DNA of 64,000 nucleotides from an uncultured Latescibacterota bacterium (GTDB lineage: Bacteria; Latescibacterota; UBA2968; UBA8231): contig OY282352.1 in assembly GCA_958295495.1 (NCBI GenBank), forward strand, positions 5,464,049 to 5,528,048, in the 5' to 3' direction. A program made the translations under genes and the position numbers. Below are positions 35,140 through 42,896 of the stretch, piece after piece. A model generated the notes under the pieces. The model worked only from the letters and a program-made list of their open reading frames with translations, was not told the origin of the DNA and ran no database searches. The first letter of the stretch is position 1. Every line of letters starts with the position of its first letter.

Positions 35140-35243
35140 GCTTGGTTCACCGCATCGTCTCAGAGCACGGGGGGCGCGTTGAAGTGCAAAGTGCCCGCGG
35201 CGCGGGGACGCGATTTGTCATTCTACTGCCGAGGGGATTTTGA
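35016..35243 (+). pseudogene. 3' fragment of a histidine kinase (HATPase_c C-terminal half only)
   Basis: In the phase ending at TGA 35241-35243 the sequence reads GWVEIGVADTGPGIP (G1 box), ERIFDLYFTTKAAGTGLGLSLV (F and G2 boxes) and VEVQSARGAGTRFVILLP, the unmistakable end of a histidine kinase. The dimerisation helix, the phospho-His and the N box are absent: upstream lies the transglycosylase in another frame. The kinase was therefore beheaded by a deletion joining it to mltF at about 35000-35015. Its partner regulator is the fragment at 37029. Confidence 0.85.
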
Positions 35244-35258
35244 GAGGGCTGGAGAGAC
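35201..35258 (+). repeat. Left copy of the kinase/regulator junction repeat around insert 3
   Basis: It contains three blocks shared with 37000-37042: CGCGGGGACGC (35201-35211), GAGGGGATTTTG (35231-35242) and GGCTGGAGAGAC (35247-35258). The last block is the relic of the regulator's first codons, with the ATG destroyed. The two copies bracket the OLD-like ATPase. Confidence 0.8.
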
Positions 35259-35326
35259 GGTTGAAGCAAGGAGAACGGCGGGTATATTACGGGGTGAAGA
35301 AGAGCAATAGGCGATACAAGGTACTC

Positions 35327-36982
35327 ATGATCCGACGTGTTACTATTAGGAAATTTAAGCGTTTTCGCGAGCAGACGTTCGAGTTGGCCGAGTCGGTGGT
35401 GCTCGCCGGCCCCAACAATGCCGGGAAATCCACCCTACTACAGGCCATTGCGACGTGGAAGCTCGGAATTGACCGCTGGCTCGCCCAGCGCGAGGGGGGC
35501 CGGGCGGTCCGGCGGTCCGGCGTGGCGATAACCCGCGCCGATTTTACGGCCGTGCCGTTGCGCGAGATGAACCTGTTGTGGGAGGGCCGGAAGGTCACCG
35601 GTCACCGAGGTATGTCGGGATCGCGGCGGCTGATCGAGATCGTCGTGGAGGGCGGAGCAGGCGAGGAGGAGTGGACGTGCGGGGTCGAATTCCAGTACTC
35701 CAATCCCGAGGTAGTACATGTGCGTCCGCAGCGGGCCAAAGATCTCGACCCGGCGGCCATTCGGGCGTTCCCCCCTTTGGCGGCCCGGGACCTCGACATA
35801 GTCCATGTCCCGCCTCTCGCCGGTATTGAGCGCGACGAACCACGGCGCGACCGGGGGATGCAAGATCTGCTCGTGGGTCAGGGGCGGCCGGGCGAGATTC
35901 TGCGGAATCTGCTGTGGGAAATTTTTGAAAACAGCCCGGAAAACTGGCGGCGGCTCGCCGAACACATCTGCAAACTCTTTCGAATCGAAGTACTCGCGCC
36001 ATCGTACGCCCCGGCCCAACCGTACATCGTCTGCGAATACCGCGAGCCGGGCCGCGATAGGCCCCTCGATTTGTCCAACGCCGGTAGCGGCACTCTACAA
36101 GTGCTCCTGCTGCTGGCATTCCTCTACGCCCGACCAGCCGCCGTAATCCTGCTCGACGAGCCGGACGCCCATCAGCACGTCATCCTGCAACGACAGGTGT
36201 ACGACCTGATTCGCAAGGTAGCCCGCGAACGCGGCGGGCAAGTGCTCATCGCCACGCATTCCGAGGTGATCCTCGACACCACTGAGCCGACGCGGGTGCT
36301 CGGATTTTTTGGTGAATCGCCCCGTCCACTCGTCGACCAAGACCAGCGCAACCAACTTCGCGAAGCCCTCAAGCGTCTGACCACCACCGATCTCCTATTG
36401 GGCCGCGAAGTCGGTGCCGTGCTTTACGTCGAGAGTGAGACAGACGAGCGGATCTTGGGTGAGTGGGCGCGAATACTCAATCATCCGGCTCAGAGCTTCT
36501 TTAAGCGGCCGTTTGTGCGCTCGCTCGGCGGTCGAAGGCTGCGCGAAGCCCGGGAGCACTTTTTCGCCATGAAGGCCGCCTTTTCCGGGCTGCCGGCCCT
36601 GTGCCTACTCGATGGCGACAACCGCGACGACGAGCCGGACGAGGAGATAAGCCGTGCCGGCCTCGTCGTCTTGCGCTGGCGTCGCTACGAGATTGAGAAC
36701 TACCTGTTGCAGCCCGCGGCGATCAGTCGGTTCGCCAACTTCCCGTTGGTGGAAGAGGCGTTTTGGCGACAGGTTCCTCGCGGGACTAACCTATTTGGGG
36801 ATCACGTCTCGCTGGTGCGCGTCAAGGCCAGCGACGAGTTTTTCGTGCCACTACTTGCCGAGATTGGCCGGCCCACACCTAAGCGGGACTTGTATCTGCT
36901 GGCGGCCCAGATGCTACCCGACGAAATCCACCCCGAAGTCGTGGAAAAGCTGGATCGGGTGGCAACACTGTGCGCGGAATAG
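35327..36982 (+). CDS. OLD-type ATPase with C-terminal TOPRIM-like nuclease domain (insert 3)
   Basis: A 551-aa protein. ATG 35327 is chosen because the ATPase fold begins there (MIRRVTIRKFKRF); the open frame extends 29 codons upstream. P-loop GPNNAGKST is at 28-36, an ABC-like signature is LSNAGSGTLQ, and Walker B is VILLDEPDAHQH. The C-terminal domain has YVESETDERIL and LLDGDNRDD, the Glu and Asp-x-Asp of a TOPRIM site, so this is a class-1 OLD-family nuclease. OLD proteins act against phage (P2 Old, and Gabija GajA is related). No UvrD-like GajB partner is adjacent. It sits between a histidine-kinase end and a response-regulator start. Confidence 0.85.
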   Translation: MIRRVTIRKFKRFREQTFELAESVVLAGPNNAGKSTLLQAIATWKLGIDRWLAQREGGRAVRRSGVAITRADFTAVPLREMNLLWEGRKVTGHRGMSGSRRLIEIVVEGGAGEEEWTCGVEFQYSNPEVVHVRPQRAKDLDPAAIRAFPPLAARDLDIVHVPPLAGIERDEPRRDRGMQDLLVGQGRPGEILRNLLWEIFENSPENWRRLAEHICKLFRIEVLAPSYAPAQPYIVCEYREPGRDRPLDLSNAGSGTLQVLLLLAFLYARPAAVILLDEPDAHQHVILQRQVYDLIRKVARERGGQVLIATHSEVILDTTEPTRVLGFFGESPRPLVDQDQRNQLREALKRLTTTDLLLGREVGAVLYVESETDERILGEWARILNHPAQSFFKRPFVRSLGGRRLREAREHFFAMKAAFSGLPALCLLDGDNRDDEPDEEISRAGLVVLRWRRYEIENYLLQPAAISRFANFPLVEEAFWRQVPRGTNLFGDHVSLVRVKASDEFFVPLLAEIGRPTPKRDLYLLAAQMLPDEIHPEVVEKLDRVATLCAE

Positions 36983-36999
36983 AAGGCGACCACGCCCGA

Positions 37000-37042
37000 C
37001 GCGGGGACGCAATTGAGGGGATTTTGCAATGGCTGGAGAGAC
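37000..37042 (+). repeat. Right copy of the kinase/regulator junction repeat
   Basis: It carries CGCGGGGACGC (37000-37010), GAGGGGATTTTG (37015-37026) and GGCTGGAGAGAC (37031-37042), the same three blocks as 35201-35258 but with about 15 bases missing between the first two. Here the regulator start is intact and the kinase end is the relic. Confidence 0.8.
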
Positions 37043-37856
37043 CATTCTGATCATTGACGACGAGGCCGCGCAGCGCGAGGCCGTGGGCGGCTATTTGTGC
37101 AAGCGGGGTTTTGTGGTCTTGCGGGCCGCCAACGGGCGGGCCGGCTTGGCCCTATTGCAGGGCCAAGTGATCGATCTGATTATCACGGATTTGCGGATGC
37201 CGGAGCTGGACGGGATGGGCGTGCTCGCAGCCGCCCGCGAGCTGAACCCCGCTATCGGGGTGGTGCTGGCGACGGCTTTCGGAACGGTTGATGGGGCCGT
37301 TGACGCCATGCAGGGAGGCGCCTTCTACTACCTGCAAAAGCCGCTTGACCTCGAGGTGCTCGACCGGATCGTCGATCGCGCCTTAGAGCAGCGGCACCGC
37401 ATCTCGGAAAACGAGCTCCTCCGCCAGCAGATTGGGGAGCGGGTGCCATTTGGCGGCATTATGGGCTGCTCGCCGGCCATAGAAGAGGCCCTCAACGTGG
37501 TGGCGCGTACCGCGCCGAGCCGGGCGACCGTGTTGTTGCACGGCGAGTCGGGCACTGGCAAGGAGCTGATGGCGCGCGCAGTACACGAGGCCAGCCCCCG
37601 AGCCGCCCATCCCTTTGTGGCCGTCAACTGCGCCGCCCTCAACAAGAGCTTGATCGAAAGCGAGCTGTTCGGGCACGAGAAAGGGGCCTTTACCGGGGCG
37701 GATGCCCGGCGCGTCGGCCGCTTTGAGCAGGCCGACGGAGGCACTGTGTTCCTCGACGAATTGGCCGAAATCCCCCTCGACGTGCAGGTCAAACTCTTGC
37801 GGGTCTTGCAGGAGCGCAAGATCGAGCGGGTCGGCAGCGGCGTTGAGATCGAGGTC
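37029..37856 (+). pseudogene. NtrC-type response regulator, 3' truncated
   Basis: The gene opens well: receiver domain with phospho-acceptor D54 (LIITDLRMPELDG), then a sigma-54 AAA+ domain with P-loop GESGTGKE (172-179), GAFTGA (219-224), FLDELAEIPLDVQ and RVLQERKIERVGS. Family resemblance stops at codon 276 (base 37856), where DVR-type sensor sequence should follow. Instead the frame enters reverse-strand sequence of another gene and runs on as Arg-rich nonsense to 38069. Sensor 2 and the DNA-binding HTH are lost, so it cannot work as a normal activator. It was the partner of the kinase fragment at 35016. Confidence 0.85.
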
Positions 37857-37857
37857 G

Positions 37858-37972
37858 GTCGGCGTCGCGGAAGCGGTCGTTTACGCCGTCTCCGTCGGCA
37901 TCGACATAGCCGACGACGGGCGCGGACGGAACAGGCTAGCAGGGCGCTGGCCACGATGGCGATGACGACCAT
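37858..37972 (-). pseudogene. 5' fragment of a lipoprotein with DxDGDGxND repeats
   Basis: ATG 37972, with GAGGAAA upstream, opens a lipoprotein signal (MVVIAIVASALLAC). A +1 shift later (from about 37932) the reverse strand reads VGYVDADGDGVNDRFRDAD, a calcium-type thrombospondin-3-like repeat common in this kind of genome. It ends abruptly at 37858, exactly where the response regulator is cut, so two genes were truncated by one rearrangement. The frameshift means the piece is not expressed as a unit. Confidence 0.6.
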
Positions 37973-38046
37973 GTTTTCCTCAATCCGCTCGCAAGCAACA
38001 GACAGCGCCCGCAAGCTGCCGAGTGCCGTCTGTTGCTTGTGCCGTG

Positions 38047-38772
38047 CTACTGGCCTAAGGAGTCCTTGACGCGGCCCCAGCTCGTCTCCGCGACGGCTGT
38101 GGCGGTGGTCGCGGCCTCTTCTTTGCCGCCGCGATTGGCCTTGGTTTGTTCGAGAGTTGCGAGTTGTTCGTCGGTCAGGATGGCCTCCAAGCCGGTCCAG
38201 TACTGTTTGCCGAGGGCCTGCTTCTGCTCGCGTAGGTCCTCTCTGAGGGTTTGGATCTGCGTCTGCTGGTCTTCGGTCAAGCCGAGTTGCTCGACCAGCG
38301 AGTCCTCGTGCTTCCCTCGCTTGCCGTGTTTGCCGCGATTGGCCTTTTGTTCTTCGAGGGCGTCGCGCTGCTCATCGGTCAGGATGGCCTCCAAGCTGGT
38401 TTGGAATTCTTCTTTGGTCAGGTCCTGCTCTTTGAGGGCTTGGAGCTGCTCTCGCTGTTCGTCACTCAGGCCGAGCGGGTTCTCGATTTCCGCGAGGGTT
38501 TCTCGCTGTTCGTCGGTTAAGATAGCCTCAAAATCGGTGCGGTACTGTTCGCCGAGGGTCTGCCCTTGCGCGCCTAGGGCCTCTTTGAGGGTTTGGAGCT
38601 GCGCTAGCTGGTCTTGGCTCAGGCCGAGTCGCTCAATCAACGAGCCCTTGTCCCCGCTGTACTTGCCGTGCCCGTAGAATCCCTGCTTGCCGTGCCAGCC
38701 TTTTGCCGAGATGTCCATGGCCGCGGCGGCTACCAACAGCAGCGCGGCTGCGATTCCCCATGTTGCTTTCAT
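38047..38772 (-). CDS. Spy/CpxP-like periplasmic protein with three internal repeats
   Basis: A 241-aa protein. ATG 38772 is chosen because GGGAGG lies about 8 bases upstream and the codon opens a signal peptide (MKATWGIAAALLLVAAAAM); the open frame upstream is spurious. The mature chain has three related helical units, each about 60 residues, with the form LGL(S/T)xDQ ... Q(T/A)LKE or TLRE ... FEAILTDEQRETL. This matches the Spy/CpxP/zinc-resistance LTxxQ fold, which chaperones proteins or senses envelope stress. Three units, where most relatives have one or two motifs, points to internal duplication. Palindromic sites upstream (38940-39047) may control it. Confidence 0.75.
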   Translation of the reverse strand: MKATWGIAAALLLVAAAAMDISAKGWHGKQGFYGHGKYSGDKGSLIERLGLSQDQLAQLQTLKEALGAQGQTLGEQYRTDFEAILTDEQRETLAEIENPLGLSDEQREQLQALKEQDLTKEEFQTSLEAILTDEQRDALEEQKANRGKHGKRGKHEDSLVEQLGLTEDQQTQIQTLREDLREQKQALGKQYWTGLEAILTDEQLATLEQTKANRGGKEEAATTATAVAETSWGRVKDSLGQ

Positions 38773-38939
38773 GATGCGCCTCCCTGCATGAGATGAGTGT
38801 GATGCCCAACGTGCATTGTTGGGTCGCACTGTATTAAGCAACCTCCGTGCCAGATGAGAGCATTTTTCTGCAAAATGCCGTTTTACAGTGAGCACAGCCT
38901 TGCGTCGTTGCAAAAGTGCCGCAGACTGGGTGCGGCGAA

Positions 38940-39047
38940 TTCGACCATTTGGTCGAAGCAAGTGGTTCTTAATATACCATAACATTATGTTTTTATTGGC
39001 CCTATAACTCATTCGACCAAAGCTAAAAATTCGACCGAATGGTCGCT
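38940..39047. promoter_or_regulatory. Cluster of TTCGACC operators upstream of the Spy-like gene
   Basis: A perfect 18-bp palindrome, TTCGACCATTTGGTCGAA, covers 38940-38957. A single half-site TTCGACCA follows at 39012-39019, and an imperfect palindrome (TTCGACC-GAAT-GGTCGCT) covers 39030-39047. Three related sites within 108 bases, between divergent genes (starts 38772 and 39168), look like binding sites for a dimeric regulator. Which gene they control is not known. Confidence 0.65.
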
Positions 39048-39078
39048 GGTAAAACGGCTCTGACGCGCTGGTGCTGGC

Positions 39079-39107
39079 TTGACATTGCCGTCGATACCTG
39101 TTTATCT
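39079..39107 (+). promoter_or_regulatory. Sigma-70-type promoter for the 39168-39876 pair
   Basis: TTGACA (39079-39084) and TTATCT (39102-39107) are spaced 17 bases apart, 60 bases before the first gene, in an A/T-rich patch unlike the surrounding sequence. Confidence 0.5.
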
Positions 39108-39167
39108 ATTAACAAATAACAAAAGGCATTTTATTCAAGTCCTAATGCCCATGAAAGAGTTGCCGCG

Positions 39168-39431
39168 ATGATCTACGCAATCATTCCTTTTAGGGAAGAA
39201 GAAGAATTGCGTCGCAAAATTGATGCGCTCGATACTTTCGTCTATGACGACGAAGCACCTAATGCGTACTTCGTGTCGTATAGGGGGACGACGCGCGAAC
39301 TAGCGGAAGCGGTCGGGTACAGCGAGCCCAGCAGCGTAGGCACTGGAGTCGTCATACCCGTCTCAAACTACTTTGGCTATGCCTCCAAAGACCTTTGGGA
39401 GTGGCTGAATGTCCACGAAAAGAACGCCTGA
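39168..39431 (+). CDS. Small protein of unknown function, first gene of a two-gene operon
   Basis: An 87-aa soluble protein that I do not recognise. It begins with MIYAIIPFREEEELRRKID, has a beta/alpha-like layout (AYFVSYRGTTRELAEAVGY), and ends in a Trp-rich helix (KDLWEWLNVHEKNA). No signal or membrane segment. Its last 23 bases overlap the start of the next gene, which encodes a coiled-coil membrane protein, so the two are probably translated together and interact. Codon use is ordinary but the upstream region is A/T-rich. Confidence 0.65.
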   Translation: MIYAIIPFREEEELRRKIDALDTFVYDDEAPNAYFVSYRGTTRELAEAVGYSEPSSVGTGVVIPVSNYFGYASKDLWEWLNVHEKNA

Positions 39432-39876
39432 GCAGAGCGGTAGCAAAGTACCCGATAGGGATCCCGAAGGCGTCTCTCCGACGTCATCGGAATTGCAAAA
39501 TCCTTCGTCGCAACGAACAGATTGGGTCTTACATAGCCTGAGCTCGGCTCACGGCAAAATTGACGGCGTTGCAAAAGACGTTGGCGACCTAAAGGCGCAG
39601 GTCGCACGTATTGAAGAAAAAGTGGCCTTAATTCCGCAAATCCTTAACAAGATTGACGACCTTACGAAAGACATTAACGCTCTGAGGGTAGAGGGTGCCC
39701 GCGTCGCAGAACAGCTAAAACCAATCCCCAAAATGGACGAAAGATTGCAGGCCATTGAACGTATCCGTTGGATTGCCTACGGCGTTTTGGGGTCTATCGC
39801 AGTCCTAGCGTCCATCTTCAGCATCATCCGCTTCATTCTGCCTTTCTTCAACATCACTATCTCCCCTAGTCCCTAA
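39409..39876 (+). CDS. Coiled-coil protein with one C-terminal membrane segment
   Basis: A 155-aa protein of unknown family. Residues 1-40 are polar and probably disordered. Residues about 45-115 form a heptad-rich coiled coil (HGKIDGVAKDVGDLKAQVARI, then ILNKIDDLTKDINALRVEGA). Residues about 127-150 are a single membrane helix (YGVLGSIAVLASIFSIIRFILPF). The start ATG 39409 has GGAG 8 bases upstream, inside the previous gene. The arrangement, a small cytosolic protein plus an oligomerising tail-anchored partner, recalls membrane-acting effectors, but no function can be assigned. Confidence 0.65.
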   Translation: MSTKRTPEQSGSKVPDRDPEGVSPTSSELQNPSSQRTDWVLHSLSSAHGKIDGVAKDVGDLKAQVARIEEKVALIPQILNKIDDLTKDINALRVEGARVAEQLKPIPKMDERLQAIERIRWIAYGVLGSIAVLASIFSIIRFILPFFNITISPSP

Positions 39877-39886
39877 CCCTACCGCC

Positions 39887-41281
39887 TCACCCGCGCCCCA
39901 ACGCCCTCGCTGGCAGATGCGTAGCCAGCTCCGGCACGAACCACAGCCCCACTAACAGCAGCACCTGAATGGCGATAAAGGGCACGACCCCCCGGTAGAT
40001 CTGCGGCGTGCTGATCTCAGGGGGGGCGACGCCGCGCAAATAAAAGAGCGAGAAGCCAAACGGAGGCGTGAGAAAAGAGGTCTGCAAGTTCAGGGCGATC
40101 ATCACGCCCAACCACACTGGGTCCAAACCCATCGCCAAGAGGATCGGGCCGACGATGGGGACGACGACGAAGATGATCTCGAAGAAGTCGAGAAAGAAGC
40201 CGAGCAAAAACATCACGGCCATCACCAGCGCGAAAGAGCCGACCACGCCGCCGGTCGCCTCATGGGTCAGAAAGCTCTCGACCGCTTCGTCGCCCCCGTA
40301 GCCGCGAAAGACCAACGAAAACACGCTCGCGCCGATGAGTATGGTAAAAACCATGGCGTTGATCTCGGTGGTGGTGCGCATGACTTCTTTGAGTGCGGCG
40401 CGGTTGAAGTGCCTTTTGACCAGTGCCAAGAGCATGGCACCAACTGCGCCGACCGAAGCCGCCTCGGTCGGGGTGGCCACCCCTAAGAGGATGGAGCCGA
40501 GGACCCCACCGATGAGGACCAGAGGCGGCACGAGGGCCGCGCCGAGGCGGCCGAGGAAGGCCGCGCTGAGGATTTGTGCGCGCTCCGCGGCCGGCACGGC
40601 CGGCACGGCGGCTGGCTTGAGGAGACCGAGGCCGACGATGTAGAGGATGTAGAGGCTCATCAGCACGAGGCCGGGCACGAGCGCGCCCATAAAGAGGTCG
40701 CCGACCGAGACCGAGACCGGGGCAAAATTGCCCATTTTGAGCTGGGCCTGCTGGTGAGCCGAGGAGACGACGTCGCCGAGGATGACCAGCACAATGCTGG
40801 GCGGGATGATCTGGCCGAGCGTCCCCGAAGCGCAGATAATGCCCGTGGCAACCGCTGGGGAGTACGCGCGTTTGAGCATGGCCGGCAGCGAAATGAGACC
40901 CATGGTGACGACCGTCGCGCCGACGATGCCGGTGGAAGCCGCCAATAAGCCCCCGACGAGGCAGACCGAAATCCCCAGCCCCCCGCACAAGCTGCCGCAG
41001 AGTTGGGTCATGGTTTCGAGCAGGTCCTCGGCGATTTTTGAGCGCTCTAGCACGACCCCCATAAAGACGAACAGCGGCACGGCCATCAGAGTTTCGTTGG
41101 CCATGATGCCGTAGATGCGGGCCGGCAAAGCCGAGAGAAAGGCCGCGTCAAAGTGGCCGGTGAGGACGCCGAGGCCGGCGAAGCCGAGGGCCGTACCCGC
41201 GAGGGAAAAGGCCACTGGGAAGCCGGACAGCAGCACCGCGAAGGTGCAGAGGAACATGGCCAGCGGCGCGAGTTCGCTCAT
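39887..41281 (-). CDS. dctM: TRAP transporter large permease (DctM)
   Basis: A 464-aa membrane protein starting at ATG 41281, which overlaps the small permease stop (ATGA). The frame is open upstream, but that part shadows the small permease. The chain shows the DctM pattern: FPVAFSLAGTALGFAG, PLFVFMGVVLERSKIAEDL, GTLGQIIPPSIVLVILG (the conserved GxxxxxIPPS loop), LLGVATPTEAASVGA and FLTPPFGFSLFYLRGV near the end. It drives sodium-coupled uptake of an organic acid with the DctQ and DctP genes just upstream. Confidence 0.92.
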   Translation of the reverse strand: MSELAPLAMFLCTFAVLLSGFPVAFSLAGTALGFAGLGVLTGHFDAAFLSALPARIYGIMANETLMAVPLFVFMGVVLERSKIAEDLLETMTQLCGSLCGGLGISVCLVGGLLAASTGIVGATVVTMGLISLPAMLKRAYSPAVATGIICASGTLGQIIPPSIVLVILGDVVSSAHQQAQLKMGNFAPVSVSVGDLFMGALVPGLVLMSLYILYIVGLGLLKPAAVPAVPAAERAQILSAAFLGRLGAALVPPLVLIGGVLGSILLGVATPTEAASVGAVGAMLLALVKRHFNRAALKEVMRTTTEINAMVFTILIGASVFSLVFRGYGGDEAVESFLTHEATGGVVGSFALVMAVMFLLGFFLDFFEIIFVVVPIVGPILLAMGLDPVWLGVMIALNLQTSFLTPPFGFSLFYLRGVAPPEISTPQIYRGVVPFIAIQVLLLVGLWFVPELATHLPARALGRG

Positions 41282-41754
41282 GGGGTGCGGAGGGTTTGCA
41301 CGCTGTGGAAAATGATGGATAGGGCTTGCAAAAACAGCAACGAGAAGCACAGGGGAATGGCGGTTTTGAGCAGATAGACCGCCTCCAAGCCGCCGCCGTC
41401 TTGGGAGCCTTCGAGCACGGCCCAAGAGTCGGCGACAAAGGGCAGCGACTGGTAGAGTAGCACCGTGCAGCAGGGGATGAGCAGCAGCGAACTGCCCAAG
41501 AGATTGACTAGGGCCTTGCGCCGGACGTCCAAGGGCCGGTAGAGGATATCGACGCGGACGTGCGCGTCGCGCGAGAGGGTATAGCCGGCCGCGAGGAGGA
41601 AGGTAAAGGCGTGCATGTACAGGGCTATTTCCTGCATCCACACCCAGCCGCGCCCAAACAGGTAGCGCAAGATGACGATGGCAAAGGTCACCAAGACCAT
41701 GCCCAGCGTCAGCCAAGGCACGGTGTGGGCGATGAAGCGGTTGAGGCGTTCCAT
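41278..41754 (-). CDS. dctQ: TRAP transporter small permease (DctQ)
   Basis: A 158-aa membrane protein with four hydrophobic helices. ATG 41754 (MERLNRFIA) is preferred to a TTG five codons upstream, because it leaves a 7-base gap after the binding-protein stop. FGRGWVWMQEIALYMHAFTFLLAAGYTL and HVRVDILY are the diagnostic DctQ segments. It pairs with the large permease, whose start overlaps its stop. Confidence 0.88.
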   Translation of the reverse strand: MERLNRFIAHTVPWLTLGMVLVTFAIVILRYLFGRGWVWMQEIALYMHAFTFLLAAGYTLSRDAHVRVDILYRPLDVRRKALVNLLGSSLLLIPCCTVLLYQSLPFVADSWAVLEGSQDGGGLEAVYLLKTAIPLCFSLLFLQALSIIFHSVQTLRTP

Positions 41755-41761
41755 GGGGGCG

Positions 41762-42889
41762 TCAGCCAAAGGTCAGGGCGCGGGCTTGGGTATAGGCTTC
41801 CTCGGAGATGCGCGTGTACGCGATGGAGTCTTTGCGGAAGGCGTCAAACGAGCTATAGACCCGGCTGGAAAAGGGGTCTTGGCCGGCGATCTCGGCTACT
41901 ACTTCGGCGGCCACTTGGCCGATTTGCGCCAAGAGCTCGTCGGGAAAGCGCCGGAGCTGGACGCCGTGTTCTTCGACCAAGGTCTTGAGGGCGTGGCTGT
42001 TGCGCGCGGTGAACTCGCTGAACATGTCGTCGTTGGCCGCTTGGCAGGAGTATGCGACGATGGCTTGGAGGTCTGCGGGGAGGCCCTCCAAGGCTTGCTT
42101 GTTGACCATGCACTCTAGCGTCGTCCCCGGCTCGTGCCAGCCCGGCCAGTAGTAGTATTGGGCGGCTTGGTGCAGCCCAAAGGCGAGATCGTTGTACGGG
42201 CCGACCCATTCGGTGGCGTCGATGGCACCGGTCTTGAGGGCTTGGAAGATCTCGCCGCCGGGCAGAGCTTTGACCGTAGCTTGGAGGCGGCGCAGGACCT
42301 CGCCGCCCAAGCCCGGCATCCGCATGACCAAGCCGGAGAAGTCGGTTAGGGTGTTGATTTCTCGGTTGAACCAGCCGCCCATCTGCACGCCGGTGTTGCC
42401 GACGGGAAAGGCCCGGAGATTGAAGGGAGCGTAGAGCTCGTCCCACAAGCTCTGGCCGCCGCCATAGCGCAGCCAGCCGTTGATTTCGGCCGCGTTGAGC
42501 CCAAAGGGGACGGCCGAGAAAAACTGGGTCGCCTCGTGCTTGCCCTTCCAGTAGTAAGCGGCTCCGTGGCCCATCTCGGCGGTGCCACCGGAGACCGCGT
42601 CGAATACGCCCGCGGCCGGCACCAACTCACCCGCGCCGTACACCTTGACGTGCAGGCGTCCCCCAGACAGGGCTGCGATGCTGTGGGCGAGGTTGTTGGC
42701 CCCAGTGCCCAAGGCCGGAAAGTCCTTGGGCCACGTGGTGACCATCTTCCATCTGAAATGCTGTTGGGATTGGACGGTCGGGGCCGCTTGCTGTTGCTGG
42801 CTCTGGCCACAGGCGGCCAAGGTGCCGGCCGCTAGCAGTGGGGTGCTTTGCAGAAAGGAGCGGCGCGAGCGCGGTGCGGAATCGGGCAT
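41762..42889 (-). CDS. dctP: TRAP transporter binding protein, TakP-like (2-oxoacid type)
   Basis: A 375-aa exported protein with a twin-arginine signal (SRRSFLQS) followed by a lipoprotein-like LAACG. The mature start FRWKMVTTWPKDFPALGTGA and later TEWVGPYNDLAFGLH closely recall TakP of Rhodobacter, which binds 2-oxo monocarboxylates with sodium. The Arg and Trp that hold the carboxylate are probably in LVMRMPGLGG and GATEWVGP-type segments. It is the first gene of the dctP-dctQ-dctM operon. Substrate, likely a 2-oxoacid, is inferred from this likeness. Confidence 0.88.
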   Translation of the reverse strand: MPDSAPRSRRSFLQSTPLLAAGTLAACGQSQQQQAAPTVQSQQHFRWKMVTTWPKDFPALGTGANNLAHSIAALSGGRLHVKVYGAGELVPAAGVFDAVSGGTAEMGHGAAYYWKGKHEATQFFSAVPFGLNAAEINGWLRYGGGQSLWDELYAPFNLRAFPVGNTGVQMGGWFNREINTLTDFSGLVMRMPGLGGEVLRRLQATVKALPGGEIFQALKTGAIDATEWVGPYNDLAFGLHQAAQYYYWPGWHEPGTTLECMVNKQALEGLPADLQAIVAYSCQAANDDMFSEFTARNSHALKTLVEEHGVQLRRFPDELLAQIGQVAAEVVAEIAGQDPFSSRVYSSFDAFRKDSIAYTRISEEAYTQARALTFG

Positions 42890-42896
42890 GGGAGTC

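Noticed and set aside
38773..39012. 80-codon extension of the Spy-like gene
   Set aside because: Crosses the operator palindrome and lacks a signal peptide; the ATG at 38772 has a strong ribosome site and opens a signal peptide.
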